64,000 nt of DNA from Sulfitobacter sp. S190 (GTDB lineage: Bacteria; Pseudomonadota; Alphaproteobacteria; Rhodobacterales; Rhodobacteraceae), in the NCBI RefSeq assembly GCF_025141935.1, contig NZ_CP081120.1, positions 1,178,001 to 1,242,000 on the forward strand, in the 5' to 3' direction. Numbering within the stretch: position 1 is the stretch's first letter; the number at the start of each line of letters is the position of its first letter. Below are positions 43,055-50,491 of this stretch, one piece after another. Below the pieces are notes generated by a model. That model saw nothing but the letters and a program-made list of their open reading frames with translations, had not been told where the DNA came from and did not search any database. The translations under genes and the position numbers were made by a program.

Positions 43055-43091
43055 CAAGGTGTCCCGCAGATGTTGTGTGCGGGACACCTTG
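43055..43091. repeat. Perfect 14-bp hairpin inside the micro-island
   Basis: CAAGGTGTCCCGCA (43055-43068) and TGCGGGACACCTTG (43078-43091) are perfect reverse complements around a 9-base loop. The hairpin begins 14 bases past the stop of the orphan gene (minus strand). No U-run follows on either strand, so it may terminate transcription, stabilise the mRNA 3' end, or be a recombination signal of the element. Confidence 0.6.
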
Positions 43092-43104
43092 GATGGCTTG
43101 GATA

Positions 43105-43884
43105 CTATGGCTTCACCCGACCCATTCGGATGATGGACCGCTTGAGCGCGAAGCTTTTGGGAAACATGGGTACTGTTTTCGAAGTGTGCTGTAGCGGGTG
43201 CGATGAAACGGTTATTCTGAACTCTCGTTCCGGCTGAAACCTTTCGGGCTTCTGAAAGACCAGTCTGTTGATTGTGTCTTCAGAAAAATCACCCGCAGCA
43301 TGCGCGTCATTAATCGGACGGCGTTCAACTCTTTTATTGTAGCTCACTGGCCTTTCCAAAAGGAAAGGAGCGGATCCGTTTCGTATTTCAGGATACGCCG
43401 AGTTTTTCATGACCCACGCCCTTGTGGCGCGCACGAATTTGGCGACATTGATCTCCGCCCAGCCGGTGAGCTCTTCGTTGCCTTTGTAGGGGACCTTGAG
43501 TTCGTTGCTTCCGTATCTCATAATCCGGTGGTGAGCCACACTATATGGGCCAAGCGAGGCACAGAAGATATTGGCGTCGAATTTCTGATTGTATGCAATC
43601 GGAACAGCCATTTCTTTCCACAATTCGTAAAGCGGAGTGCCCTCTGGTGCTGGCGGGATACTACGGAGGTTGCCAATACTAAGACCACCAATCTCAAGAT
43701 GCTTTATCTCGTCTCCGGCCTTTCCATAGTGAGTGGTTATGGTGCCTTCGCTATCGTCAGAAAATCTCTCTCCGTCACCGTCTTCACCGCTGGCATAACC
43801 GCGAAGCGTTCCAAACCGAAAAGAGCCGGAATCGTAATTCTTCCATTGTGTTTCTGCGTTGAAGTATTTTGTTATAATTTTCAT
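43105..43884 (-). CDS. Orphan protein of the tRNA-Tyr micro-island
   Basis: A 259-residue soluble protein with no signal peptide or membrane segment. Visible blocks are YDSGSFRFGTLRGYASGEDG, RFSDDSEGTIT, ANIFCASLGPYSVAHHRIMRYG, NVAKFVRATRAW and LVFQKPERFQPEREFRI. The FRFGTL...SDDSEG and F-x-PERFQPEREFR patterns remind me of DUF2971-like proteins found on mobile elements, but I cannot confirm that. Base composition and codon use differ from neighbouring genes (many A/T third positions). A TATAAA is present 14 bases upstream; no ribosome site is visible. The function is unknown. Confidence 0.7.
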   Translation of the reverse strand: MKIITKYFNAETQWKNYDSGSFRFGTLRGYASGEDGDGERFSDDSEGTITTHYGKAGDEIKHLEIGGLSIGNLRSIPPAPEGTPLYELWKEMAVPIAYNQKFDANIFCASLGPYSVAHHRIMRYGSNELKVPYKGNEELTGWAEINVAKFVRATRAWVMKNSAYPEIRNGSAPFLLERPVSYNKRVERRPINDAHAAGDFSEDTINRLVFQKPERFQPEREFRITVSSHPLQHTSKTVPMFPKSFALKRSIIRMGRVKP

Positions 43885-44090
43885 TCTGACGGCCCGTTTT
43901 ATAGCAAGTGTCAGTCTCAGTTCGATCGATTAAACATCCAAAGAAAACTACTTCGACGACCAAACGATTCATTACGCGTTAGATTGCGGGACGCCGAATT
44001 ACTAAATGGTTGAAATCATTATGAAAAAGCGCATGAGCTTTGAGCGCAAAAATCAATTAAGTATTTGATTTTATTTATTTTTTTGGAGGA

Positions 44091-44174
44091 TGGTGGGCGA
44101 CCCTGGAATCGAACCAGGCGTGCGTCTCCGCGAGGGAGTTACAGTCCCCTGCCACACCTTGCGGCCTGTCGCCC
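44091..44174 (-). tRNA. tRNA-Tyr (GTA)
   Basis: A complete 84-base type II tRNA with a long variable arm and encoded CCA on the minus strand: acceptor GGGCGAC/GTCGCCC, anticodon loop CTGTAAC (GTA) and T arm CCTGG-TTCGATT-CCAGG. Its last 15 bases (44091-44105) are duplicated at 43002-43016, marking it as the integration target of the adjoining micro-island. Confidence 0.95.
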
Positions 44175-44347
44175 ACTGAGGCGCTGATTACCTGTGGGGC
44201 TTTGGGGCGTCAACAACAAATTGGACGGCTTTGCGCGGTTTTTGCGCGGCGTGCGGCGCGGGGTCAAATGCCGCTCAGGCTTGGCTTGCGGGCGCCAAGC
44301 GGATAGAGGGGCAGCACGCCAAGCCGGACGTGCGAAAGGGGCCCGCG

Positions 44348-45124
44348 ATGAAGAAACCGAAATGGGTGGTCGAGAAGGAACAGGACAAGAAGCGCGAGGC
44401 GCGCGAGACGTTCTGGTTGTTCGGCCTGCACGCGGTGCGCGATGCGCTGATGAACCCCGCGCGCGTCAAGCAGACGTTGATGGTCACGCCCAATGCGGCG
44501 GCCAAGCTGGAGGCTGCGATCGCTGCATCGGGGATGACCCCGGAGGTGATCGATCCGCGCAAGTTCCGTCCGCCGCTGGACCCCGGTTCGGTGCATCAGG
44601 GGGCGGTGCTGGAGGTCAAGCCGCTGGACTGGGGCAGTCTGGAGGATGTGTGCATCGGTGATGCGGCCCCGCGGGTGATCCTGCTGGACCGGGTGACCGA
44701 CCCGCATAATGTGGGCGCGATCCTGCGGTCGGCGGAAGTATTGGGGGCATCGGCAGTCATCGGCACGCGCCACCATTCCGCGCCCGAAACGGGGGCCTTG
44801 GCCAAGACGGCCTCAGGCGCGTTGGAGCGCCAGCCCTATTTGCGCATCCGCAACCTGTCGGACGGCATTCGCGCGTTGCAGGACATGGGATACCTTGTGC
44901 TGGGGCTGGACGGGGAGGCGGAGGCCACGATCGAGGCCGCCGTAGAGGGCAAGCGCGATCGCCCCGTGGCGCTGGTGCTGGGGGCCGAGGGACCGGGGTT
45001 GCGCGAAAAGACCCGCGAAACGGTGGACCAGCTGGTGAAAATCGACGCATCGGGTGCTTTTGGATCGCTCAACGTCTCAAATGCGGCGGCGATCGCCCTA
45101 TATGCAAGTCAGAGCCACAGCTGA
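44348..45124 (+). CDS. rlmB: 23S rRNA 2'-O-ribose methyltransferase, RlmB-like (SpoU/TrmH family)
   Basis: A 258-residue SPOUT methyltransferase with an N-terminal substrate-binding domain (FWLFGLHAVRDALMNPARVKQTLMV) and the knotted catalytic domain: motif 1 LDRVTDPHNVGAILRSAEVLGA, motif 2 LVLGAEGPGLR and motif 3 GSLNVSNAAAIALY. The ATG at 44348 is preferred because the upstream in-frame sequence lacks the basic start (MKKPKWVVEKEQDKKREA) and carries no ribosome site; GAAAGG lies 11 bases upstream. It is the first protein gene after tRNA-Tyr. Confidence 0.9.
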   Translation: MKKPKWVVEKEQDKKREARETFWLFGLHAVRDALMNPARVKQTLMVTPNAAAKLEAAIAASGMTPEVIDPRKFRPPLDPGSVHQGAVLEVKPLDWGSLEDVCIGDAAPRVILLDRVTDPHNVGAILRSAEVLGASAVIGTRHHSAPETGALAKTASGALERQPYLRIRNLSDGIRALQDMGYLVLGLDGEAEATIEAAVEGKRDRPVALVLGAEGPGLREKTRETVDQLVKIDASGAFGSLNVSNAAAIALYASQSHS

Positions 45125-45139
45125 ATACGGAGCGGTCCC

Positions 45140-45442
45140 ATCGCCCATCCCGTCAAAATTGCCACCTGTTGTCATTGCGGCACCCGCGCGATGTTGCAGC
45201 TCGACATGGCGCGCCATGCGCTGAGCTGTGACACCTGTGGCGCGCCCCTGCAGCAGATGAAGGCCGTGCCGGTTGCCCGCGCGGCCCCGAAACCGGCGGT
45301 GAGCCACCAGCCCGCGCCGAAACTGCGCACACTGCCCAAGGCCGCCAAGCCCAAGAAGGTCAAAAAGCAAAAGCGGCGCAAGAGCTGGTTGTCGCGGGCC
45401 GCCGAGGAGGCGTTTGACCTGATCGAAGATATCTTTGACTGA
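45140..45442 (+). CDS. Small zinc-ribbon protein with a probable ATC start
   Basis: A 100-residue protein beginning (M)AHPVKIATCCHCGTRAML, with two CxxC pairs (CCHCG and CDTCG), then a proline/lysine-rich linker and an acidic C-terminal helix (EEAFDLIEDIFD). The only ATG in frame (45191) would remove the first zinc knuckle. ATC at 45140 is seven bases after a GGAG (45129-45132) and matches where homologs that I recall in this group begin (MxHPVKIATCC). The stop of rlmB lies 15 bases upstream in the same frame, so the genes are coupled. The function is unknown. Confidence 0.65.
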   Translation: MAHPVKIATCCHCGTRAMLQLDMARHALSCDTCGAPLQQMKAVPVARAAPKPAVSHQPAPKLRTLPKAAKPKKVKKQKRRKSWLSRAAEEAFDLIEDIFD

Positions 45443-45482
45443 CTGACTTGCGCTGCGCGCGGTCGCGGGTAGGGTGGGGCGC

Positions 45483-45950
45483 ATGAGTTATAGCGATGCC
45501 CATCTGCGCGATATTCTGACACGGACCAAGCGGATTGCGGTGGTTGGCGTGTCGTCCAACCCGGTGCGCCCGAGCTACTATGTGGCGCGCTATCTGACGC
45601 TCAAGGGGTTCGAGGTGGTGCCGGTCAACCCCGGTCTAGCCGGTCAGCAGCTTTTCGGCGCCACGGTTGTGGGGGCGCTGTCGGATATCGAGGGCGGGGT
45701 CGATATGGTGGACATCTTCCGCCGCTCTGAGGCGGTGCCGCCGCTGGTGGACGAGGCGCTGGCGCATTTCGACACATTGCAGACCATCTGGATGCAGATT
45801 GGTGTGACCCACGAGGACGCCGCCGCGCGGGCCCGCGCCCGCGGTGTCGACGTGATCATGGATCGTTGTCCCAAGATCGAGTACCAGCGTTTGTTCGGCG
45901 AATTGCGCATGGGCGGGTTTGCCACCGGCGTCATCAGCAGCAAGCTGTGA
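45483..45950 (+). CDS. CoA-binding domain protein
   Basis: A 155-residue Rossmann-type CoA_binding protein: RIAVVGVSSNPVRPSYYVARYLTLKGFEVVPVNP at the start, then MVDIFRRSEAVPPLVDEAL, IWMQIGVTHEDAAARARARGV and the end motif MDRCPKIEYQRL. These short proteins resemble the N-terminal domain of succinyl-CoA-synthetase-like enzymes; the cellular role is unknown. ATG 45483 lies after AGGGTGGGG. Confidence 0.88.
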   Translation: MSYSDAHLRDILTRTKRIAVVGVSSNPVRPSYYVARYLTLKGFEVVPVNPGLAGQQLFGATVVGALSDIEGGVDMVDIFRRSEAVPPLVDEALAHFDTLQTIWMQIGVTHEDAAARARARGVDVIMDRCPKIEYQRLFGELRMGGFATGVISSKL

Positions 45951-45957
45951 GCGCGCG

Positions 45958-46263
45958 CTAGCGGGAGGCTTTTTCCGCGATGCCCGACTGGCCCTGACGG
46001 CGGGCGAGTTCGTCCATCACATCCGACAGCGCCACATCGCGTGCGGCCAGCATCACCAGCAGGTGATAGAGCACGTCAGCCGCCTCGGCGGTGAGGCCCG
46101 CGCGGTCGCCCTTGACCGCTTCGATGATCGCCTCGACCGCCTCTTCGCCGAACTTCTCGGCGCATTTTTCGGGCCCTTTTTCGAGCAGTTTCGCGGTCCA
46201 CGAAGTGCCTGCGTCGCCGCCCTTGCGCGCCGCGATGGTGGTATAGAGATCGTCGAGTGTCAT
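45958..46263 (-). CDS. hisE: Phosphoribosyl-ATP pyrophosphohydrolase HisE
   Basis: The second histidine step, hydrolysis of phosphoribosyl-ATP. The 101-residue MazG-like protein shows the metal-binding [14 protein letters not shown] and [11 protein letters not shown] segments and [20 protein letters not shown]. The ATG overlaps the hisF stop (ATGA at 46260-46263), so the two are coupled. Confidence 0.93.
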   Translation of the reverse strand: MTLDDLYTTIAARKGGDAGTSWTAKLLEKGPEKCAEKFGEEAVEAIIEAVKGDRAGLTAEAADVLYHLLVMLAARDVALSDVMDELARRQGQSGIAEKASR

Positions 46264-47024
46264 GATGCCAGCCTCATGGGGATGCCCGCAGCCGCCATGT
46301 GCTGTTTGGCCTGCTGGATGGTGAATTCGCCGAAGTGGAAGATCGAGGCGGCCAGCACCGCCGATGCGCCGCCTTCGGTCACGCCTTCGACGAGGTGATC
46401 CAGCGTGCCGACCCCGCCCGAGGCGATCACCGGCACGCTGACCGCGTCCGAGATGGCGCGGGTCAGGGGCAGGTTGAAGCCCGATTTGGTGCCGTCGCGG
46501 TCCATCGAGGTCAGCAGGATTTCGCCCGCGCCCTTTTCCACCATGGTGCGTGCGAATCCCACCGCGTCGATGCCGGTGGATTTGCGCCCGCCGTGGGTAA
46601 AGATTTCCCACCGGCCGGGGGCCACGGTTTTTGCGTCGATGGCCGCCACGATGCACTGGCTGCCGAATTGGTCCGCGGCGTGTGCGACCACGTCGGGGTT
46701 GGCGACGGCGGCGGAGTTGAAGCTGACCTTGTCCGCGCCCGCCAGCAGGAGTGCGCGGACGTCGGCCGCGGTGCGCACGCCGCCGCCCACCGTCAGCGGG
46801 ATGTAGCAGTGTTCTGCCGTGCGGCGCACCAGATCGAACATGGTGCCGCGGTTTTCGTGGGTGGCGTGGATGTCGAGGAAGCACAATTCGTCCGCGCCCG
46901 CGGCATCGTAGGCGATGGCCGCATCGACCGGGTCGCCCGCGTCACGCAGGCCCACGAAGTTCACGCCTTTGACCACGCGGCCGTCGGCGACATCAAGGCA
47001 GGGGATGATCCGGGTTTTGAGCAT
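46260..47024 (-). CDS. hisF: Imidazole glycerol phosphate synthase cyclase subunit HisF
   Basis: A 254-residue (beta/alpha)8 barrel that uses ammonia from HisH to make imidazole glycerol phosphate and AICAR. It has the family start [19 protein letters not shown] with the first catalytic aspartate in [21 protein letters not shown] with the second catalytic aspartate, and the phosphate-binding [13 protein letters not shown] and [12 protein letters not shown]. It overlaps hisE. HisH lies 1.4 kb away with hisB rather than adjacent. Confidence 0.95.
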   Translation of the reverse strand: MLKTRIIPCLDVADGRVVKGVNFVGLRDAGDPVDAAIAYDAAGADELCFLDIHATHENRGTMFDLVRRTAEHCYIPLTVGGGVRTAADVRALLLAGADKVSFNSAAVANPDVVAHAADQFGSQCIVAAIDAKTVAPGRWEIFTHGGRKSTGIDAVGFARTMVEKGAGEILLTSMDRDGTKSGFNLPLTRAISDAVSVPVIASGGVGTLDHLVEGVTEGGASAVLAASIFHFGEFTIQQAKQHMAAAGIPMRLAS

Positions 47025-47066
47025 GTGCGACTTCTAGAAGGCTTGGGGCTGCGGGGCAAGCGGGGC

Positions 47067-47110
47067 GGGGGGCTGCGCCCCCCGTTTTGAGTTTAAGGGG
47101 CAAGATGAAG
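47067..47110. repeat. Dispersed intergenic repeat, copy 2
   Basis: GGGGGGC-TGC-GCCCCCC (47067-47083) followed by GTTTTGAGTTTAAGGGGCAAGATGAAG, matching the arrangement of the copy at 16297-16358. It fills the 87-base gap between hisA and hisF. Confidence 0.5.
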
Positions 47111-47111
47111 A

Positions 47112-47834
47112 TCAGCCGTCGCGCAGGGTGTCGAGCGCCTGTGCCAGATCGATGGCGCCGTCGTAGAGCGCGCGCCCCGAGATCGCGCCCTCGATCACAC
47201 CGGTGGATTTGAGCGCCTCGAGGTCGTCGAGCGACGAGACGCCGCCCGAGGCGATCACCGGAATGGAGACCGTGCGGGCCAGATCGGCGGTGGCAGCCAC
47301 GTTGGGGCCGCCCATCGCGCCGTCGCGCAGGATGTCGGTGTAGATGATCGCCGCCACGCCGGCGTCTTCGAAGGATTTGGCCAGCTCGGTGACCATCACG
47401 TCGGTTTCTTCGGCCCAGCCCTTGGTCGCGACACGTCCGTTGCGCGCGTCGATCCCCACGGCCACGCGGTCGGGGAAGGCGCGGGCGGCTTCGCGCACCA
47501 GATCGGGGTTTTCGACCGCCACGGTGCCGAGGATGACGCGGGCCAGCCCCTTGTCCAGCCAGCCCTCGATGGTGGCCATGTCGCGGATGCCGCCGCCCAG
47601 TTGCGCGGGCACGGGGCAGGCCTTGAGGATCGCCTCTACGGGGGCGGCGTTGACGGGGCTGCCCGCGAAGGCGCCGTTGAGATCGACCAGGTGCAGCCAG
47701 CTGCAGCCTGCGTCCACGAAGGCGCGGGCCTGTGCGGCGGGATCGTCATTGAACACGGTGGAGCGGGACATGTCGCCGTGCACGAGGCGCACGGCCTGGC
47801 CGTCCTTGAGATCGATTGCGGGGTAGAGGATCAT
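47112..47834 (-). CDS. hisA: ProFAR isomerase HisA
   Basis: A 240-residue (beta/alpha)8 isomerase. The start [37 protein letters not shown] and [16 protein letters not shown] are family signatures. The ATG at 47834 is preferred over one three codons upstream because AAGGG sits 9 bases before it. It heads hisA-hisF-hisE on the minus strand, with an intergenic repeat between hisA and hisF. Confidence 0.95.
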   Translation of the reverse strand: MILYPAIDLKDGQAVRLVHGDMSRSTVFNDDPAAQARAFVDAGCSWLHLVDLNGAFAGSPVNAAPVEAILKACPVPAQLGGGIRDMATIEGWLDKGLARVILGTVAVENPDLVREAARAFPDRVAVGIDARNGRVATKGWAEETDVMVTELAKSFEDAGVAAIIYTDILRDGAMGGPNVAATADLARTVSIPVIASGGVSSLDDLEALKSTGVIEGAISGRALYDGAIDLAQALDTLRDG

Positions 47835-47965
47835 GCGGCGCATCCCTTGTCAGCGGTTTGCGCCCAAATTGCACGGTTGGCCGCGATGTGCAACGCGACC
47901 CAACGTCAGTCTTGCCTGAAAAGGGGCTGTTGCCCAAGGTATGGCCAGTTCAAGGGAGGAACATC

Positions 47966-48349
47966 ATGAAACGTCTTATTGCAGCCGCCGCGATCGCCGT
48001 CGGCTTTGCCGGTGCCGCCTTTGCCGATCCTGCCATCGGCACGTGGAAAACCCAGGTTGATGACGGCAATTATGCCTATGTCAAAATGTCGAAATGCGGC
48101 GCGGCCCTGTGTGGCACCATCGCGCGCACGTTCAACAGCTCGGGCGAGTTCAAATCCGCCAACATCGGCAAGCAGCTGGTGTGGGACATGCAGTCGCAAG
48201 GCGGCGGATCCTACAAGAACGGCAAGATCTGGCAGCCGTCCACCGGCAAGGTCTACAAGTCCAAGATGTCGCTGTCGGGCAATGCGCTGAAGGTGTCGGG
48301 CTGTGTCGGTCCGATCTGCAAGAAGCAGACCTGGAGCCGCGTCAACTGA
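47966..48349 (+). CDS. Exported DUF2147 protein
   Basis: A 127-residue periplasmic protein: signal peptide MKRLIAAAAIAVGFAGAAFA, then the DUF2147 domain (IGTWKTQVDDGNYAYVKMSKCGAALCGTIAR, KIWQPSTGKVYKSKMSLSGNALKVSGCVG, KKQTWSRV) with four cysteines. The ATG at 47966 has AAGGGAGGA upstream and a strong terminator follows the gene. It stands on the opposite strand inside the histidine genes. The function is unknown. Confidence 0.88.
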   Translation: MKRLIAAAAIAVGFAGAAFADPAIGTWKTQVDDGNYAYVKMSKCGAALCGTIARTFNSSGEFKSANIGKQLVWDMQSQGGGSYKNGKIWQPSTGKVYKSKMSLSGNALKVSGCVGPICKKQTWSRVN

Positions 48350-48370
48350 ACGCTGTGACAGGTTGAAAAG

Positions 48371-48405
48371 GGCGCGCGCACCGGTTGGTACGCGCGCCTT
48401 TTTTT
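48371..48405 (+). terminator. Terminator of the DUF2147 gene
   Basis: GGCGCGCG and CGCGCGCC form a GC-rich stem (48371-48398) followed by a T7 run, 21 bases after the stop. The convergent hisH ends 15 bases further on. Confidence 0.85.
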
Positions 48406-48419
48406 CGTCGTGCCCGCGC

Positions 48420-49058
48420 TCAGGGTGTCCAGCGCAGGAAGTTGGAGATCATCCGCAGCCCCGTGGTCTGGCTTTTCTCGGGGTGGAACTGCATCCCGAT
48501 CATGTTGTCGCGGCCGATCACGGCGGTGACCTCGGTGGCGTAGTCTACATGGGCGAGCCGCTGGGCCGGATCGGACACGGCCATGTGGTAGCTGTGCACG
48601 AAATAGGTGTGATCGCCGCTGCTGATCCCGTCGAATACCGGATGGGGCGCATCGAGGACCAGATCGTTCCAGCCCATGTGCGGCACCTTGAGTGTCGCGT
48701 CGGCGGGGGTGATGCGGGTCACGTCGCCCGCGATCCAGCCCAGACCGGGGGTATCTTCGTATTCGCGGCCCCGGCTTGCCATCAGCTGCATGCCGACGCA
48801 GATGCCCAGAAAGGGGCGGCCGCGGGTCACGACGGCCTCGACCATTGCGTCATGCAGGCCGCGGTGCCCCTTGAGTGCGGCCATGCAGGCGGGAAAGGCG
48901 CCGTCGCCGGGCAACACGATGCGGTCGGCCGCGGCCACCACATCGGCGTCATCGGTGACGATCACGTCGCCCGCACCGGTTTCGCGGGCCATCCGTTCGA
49001 AGGCTTTGTGCGCCGAGTGCAGATTGCCGCTTTCGTAGTCGATGATCGCGGTGCGCAT
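48420..49058 (-). CDS. hisH: Imidazole glycerol phosphate synthase glutaminase subunit HisH
   Basis: A 212-residue class I glutamine amidotransferase feeding ammonia to HisF. The triad is visible: GICVGMQLM (nucleophile Cys), and MQFHPEKS (His and Glu); IVLPGDGAFPACM also matches. Its ATG overlaps the hisB stop by one base (TGATG), so hisB-hisH are translated together. Confidence 0.93.
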   Translation of the reverse strand: MRTAIIDYESGNLHSAHKAFERMARETGAGDVIVTDDADVVAAADRIVLPGDGAFPACMAALKGHRGLHDAMVEAVVTRGRPFLGICVGMQLMASRGREYEDTPGLGWIAGDVTRITPADATLKVPHMGWNDLVLDAPHPVFDGISSGDHTYFVHSYHMAVSDPAQRLAHVDYATEVTAVIGRDNMIGMQFHPEKSQTTGLRMISNFLRWTP

Positions 49059-49645
49059 CACAGCGCGCCCTTGGTCGAGGGGATCGCGTCGGTTTTGCGC
49101 GGATCGGTTTCGAGCGCGTCGCGCAGGGCGCGGGCGACCGCCTTGAAGGCCGCTTCGGCGATGTGGTGGCTGTTGAGCCCGTGCAGCTGGTCCACGTGCA
49201 AAGTGATGCCGCCGTGCGTGGCAAAAGCCTGAAAGAATTCGCGCACCAGTTCGGTGTCGAAGGTACCGATCTTGCCCGTGGGCATGTGCAGGTTCCACAC
49301 CAGAAAGGGGCGCGCGGACAGATCGAGGGCCGCGCGCACCAGCGCATCGTCCATCGGCAGCAGGCAACTGCCGTAGCGCACGATGCCGCGTTTGTCGCCC
49401 ATCGCCTGTGTGAGCGCCTGACCCAGCGCAATGCCTACATCTTCAACAGAGTGGTGATCGTCGATATGCAGGTCGCCGGTGCAGCGCACGGTCATGTCGA
49501 TGAGCGCGTGGCGCGAGAGCTGGTCGAGCATGTGGTCAAAGAAGCCGATACCGGTCTGGTTGTCGTAAACCCCTGTACCGTCGAGATTAATCTCGACGCT
49601 GATGTCGGTTTCGGCGGTCTTGCGGGTGATCTTGGCCTGGCGCAT
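49058..49645 (-). CDS. hisB: Imidazoleglycerol-phosphate dehydratase HisB
   Basis: A 195-residue dehydratase, the normal length for the monofunctional enzyme. The metal-binding histidine motifs [30 protein letters not shown] and [13 protein letters not shown] are intact. The ATG at 49645 is chosen because GGAG lies 6 bases upstream and the family begins about here; an in-frame ATG at 49663 is possible. It overlaps hisH. Confidence 0.94.
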   Translation of the reverse strand: MRQAKITRKTAETDISVEINLDGTGVYDNQTGIGFFDHMLDQLSRHALIDMTVRCTGDLHIDDHHSVEDVGIALGQALTQAMGDKRGIVRYGSCLLPMDDALVRAALDLSARPFLVWNLHMPTGKIGTFDTELVREFFQAFATHGGITLHVDQLHGLNSHHIAEAAFKAVARALRDALETDPRKTDAIPSTKGAL

Positions 49646-49784
49646 CTGGCTCTCCGGTGTCATGATGAGCGCCCTTATAACAGGCGGGTGCGCCGCGCCA
49701 AGGGCCGCGATACGGCACCGATGAGGGATTGCGGCGCTGCCGCCTTCGTGCCACGCTTTGCCGGTCGAATTTACGGAGCGATCC

Positions 49785-50024
49785 ATGAGCACCTGTGTTT
49801 TTATCCAGATCCGCTGCACGCCGGGCAGCACCTACAGGGTGGCCGAGGCGATCGCGCTGCGAGAAATCCATTCGGAGCTCTATTCCACATCGGGTGATTT
49901 CGATCTGCTGATGAAGCTTTACATTCCGGCGGGCGAGGATGTCGGCGTCTATATCAACGACAAGCTGCTGGATATCGAGGGGATCGAACGGTCCCTGACC
50001 ACCATGACATTCAAGGTCTTTTGA
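49785..50024 (+). CDS. Stand-alone Lrp/AsnC ligand-binding domain protein
   Basis: A 79-residue protein made only of the RAM effector domain of Lrp/AsnC regulators ([52 protein letters not shown]). There is no helix-turn-helix. Such proteins are thought to bind amino acids or to assemble with full-length regulators. ACGGAGCG precedes the ATG, and the stop overlaps the next ATG (TGATG). It is divergent from hisB. Confidence 0.85.
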   Translation: MSTCVFIQIRCTPGSTYRVAEAIALREIHSELYSTSGDFDLLMKLYIPAGEDVGVYINDKLLDIEGIERSLTTMTFKVF

Positions 50025-50365
50025 TGCGCGCGTTGGGGCTGCTTGTCGGCCTGGTGCTGTGCGGCATGACGTCGCCCGTGCAGGCGGCGCGCACCTACGA
50101 GGGGCAGGAGGCGTCGGCGTTGCGGTGTGCCAACATGATGGCGACCACCGGCATCACCCTGCATGCCTCGGACCTGATGACCGCCACCGAGCGCGACGTT
50201 TTGCTGTCGATCAGCATTCTGATGCTGGAGCGGCACGTCAGCGGCACCTGGGCCGAAAAGAAGCGGGCGCTTGCCGTGGTGCGGGACCGCCGCGATCTGG
50301 AAGAGACATTGATGGATTACCAGCGCAATGCGCCGATCTGTCTGAAGCGGTTCCCGATCAACTAG
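50024..50365 (+). CDS. Small exported hypothetical protein
   Basis: A 113-residue protein with a signal peptide (LGLLVGLVLCGMTSPVQA) and a helical mature part (YEGQEASALRCANMMATTGITLHASDLMTATERDVLLSISILMLERHV) with two cysteines (RCANM and PICLKR). I recognise no family. The ATG overlaps the stop of the AsnC-domain gene, so the two are coupled. It is probably periplasmic. Confidence 0.75.
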   Translation: MRALGLLVGLVLCGMTSPVQAARTYEGQEASALRCANMMATTGITLHASDLMTATERDVLLSISILMLERHVSGTWAEKKRALAVVRDRRDLEETLMDYQRNAPICLKRFPIN

Positions 50366-50392
50366 GGGTTGAGCCGCGCGTCGAAGTTTTAT

Positions 50393-50414
50393 AAGTGAAC
50401 CGAAGAGTTCACTT
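50393..50414. promoter_or_regulatory. Perfect inverted repeat upstream of the RND efflux genes
   Basis: AAGTGAAC and GTTCACTT are perfect reverse complements around a 6-base spacer, 78 bases upstream of the adaptor gene, next to an AT-rich TTTTATAA that could be a -10 box. The form fits a TetR/AcrR-type repressor operator, but no such gene is adjacent. Confidence 0.6.
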
Positions 50415-50491
50415 TGCGTAGTCTTCGCCCCGTGTGTGCGGGCGTTGGCGCACCGGAATTGAACGAAAGACATTTAGAACGGAGTGATTCC

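Larger units (their letters stand above)
43017..44090. mobile_element. Micro-island integrated at tRNA-Tyr
   Basis: A segment of 1,074 bases bounded by the 15-bp direct repeat of the tRNA-Tyr 3' end. It is clearly more AT-rich than the flanking chromosome and codes for one gene (43105-43884). It contains no recombinase, transposase or plasmid genes, so it is either the remnant of a larger island after internal deletion, or a small passenger mobilised in trans. The intact tRNA lies at the right end. Confidence 0.65.

Noticed and set aside
43300..44013. A plus-strand frame of more than 200 codons across the micro-island.
   Set aside because: It is antisense to the better supported minus-strand gene, starts without a ribosome site and shows no recognisable motif.
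43017..44090. An integrase or transposase in the tRNA-Tyr insert.
   Set aside because: I searched both strands for tyrosine- and serine-recombinase motifs and saw none; only one gene fits.
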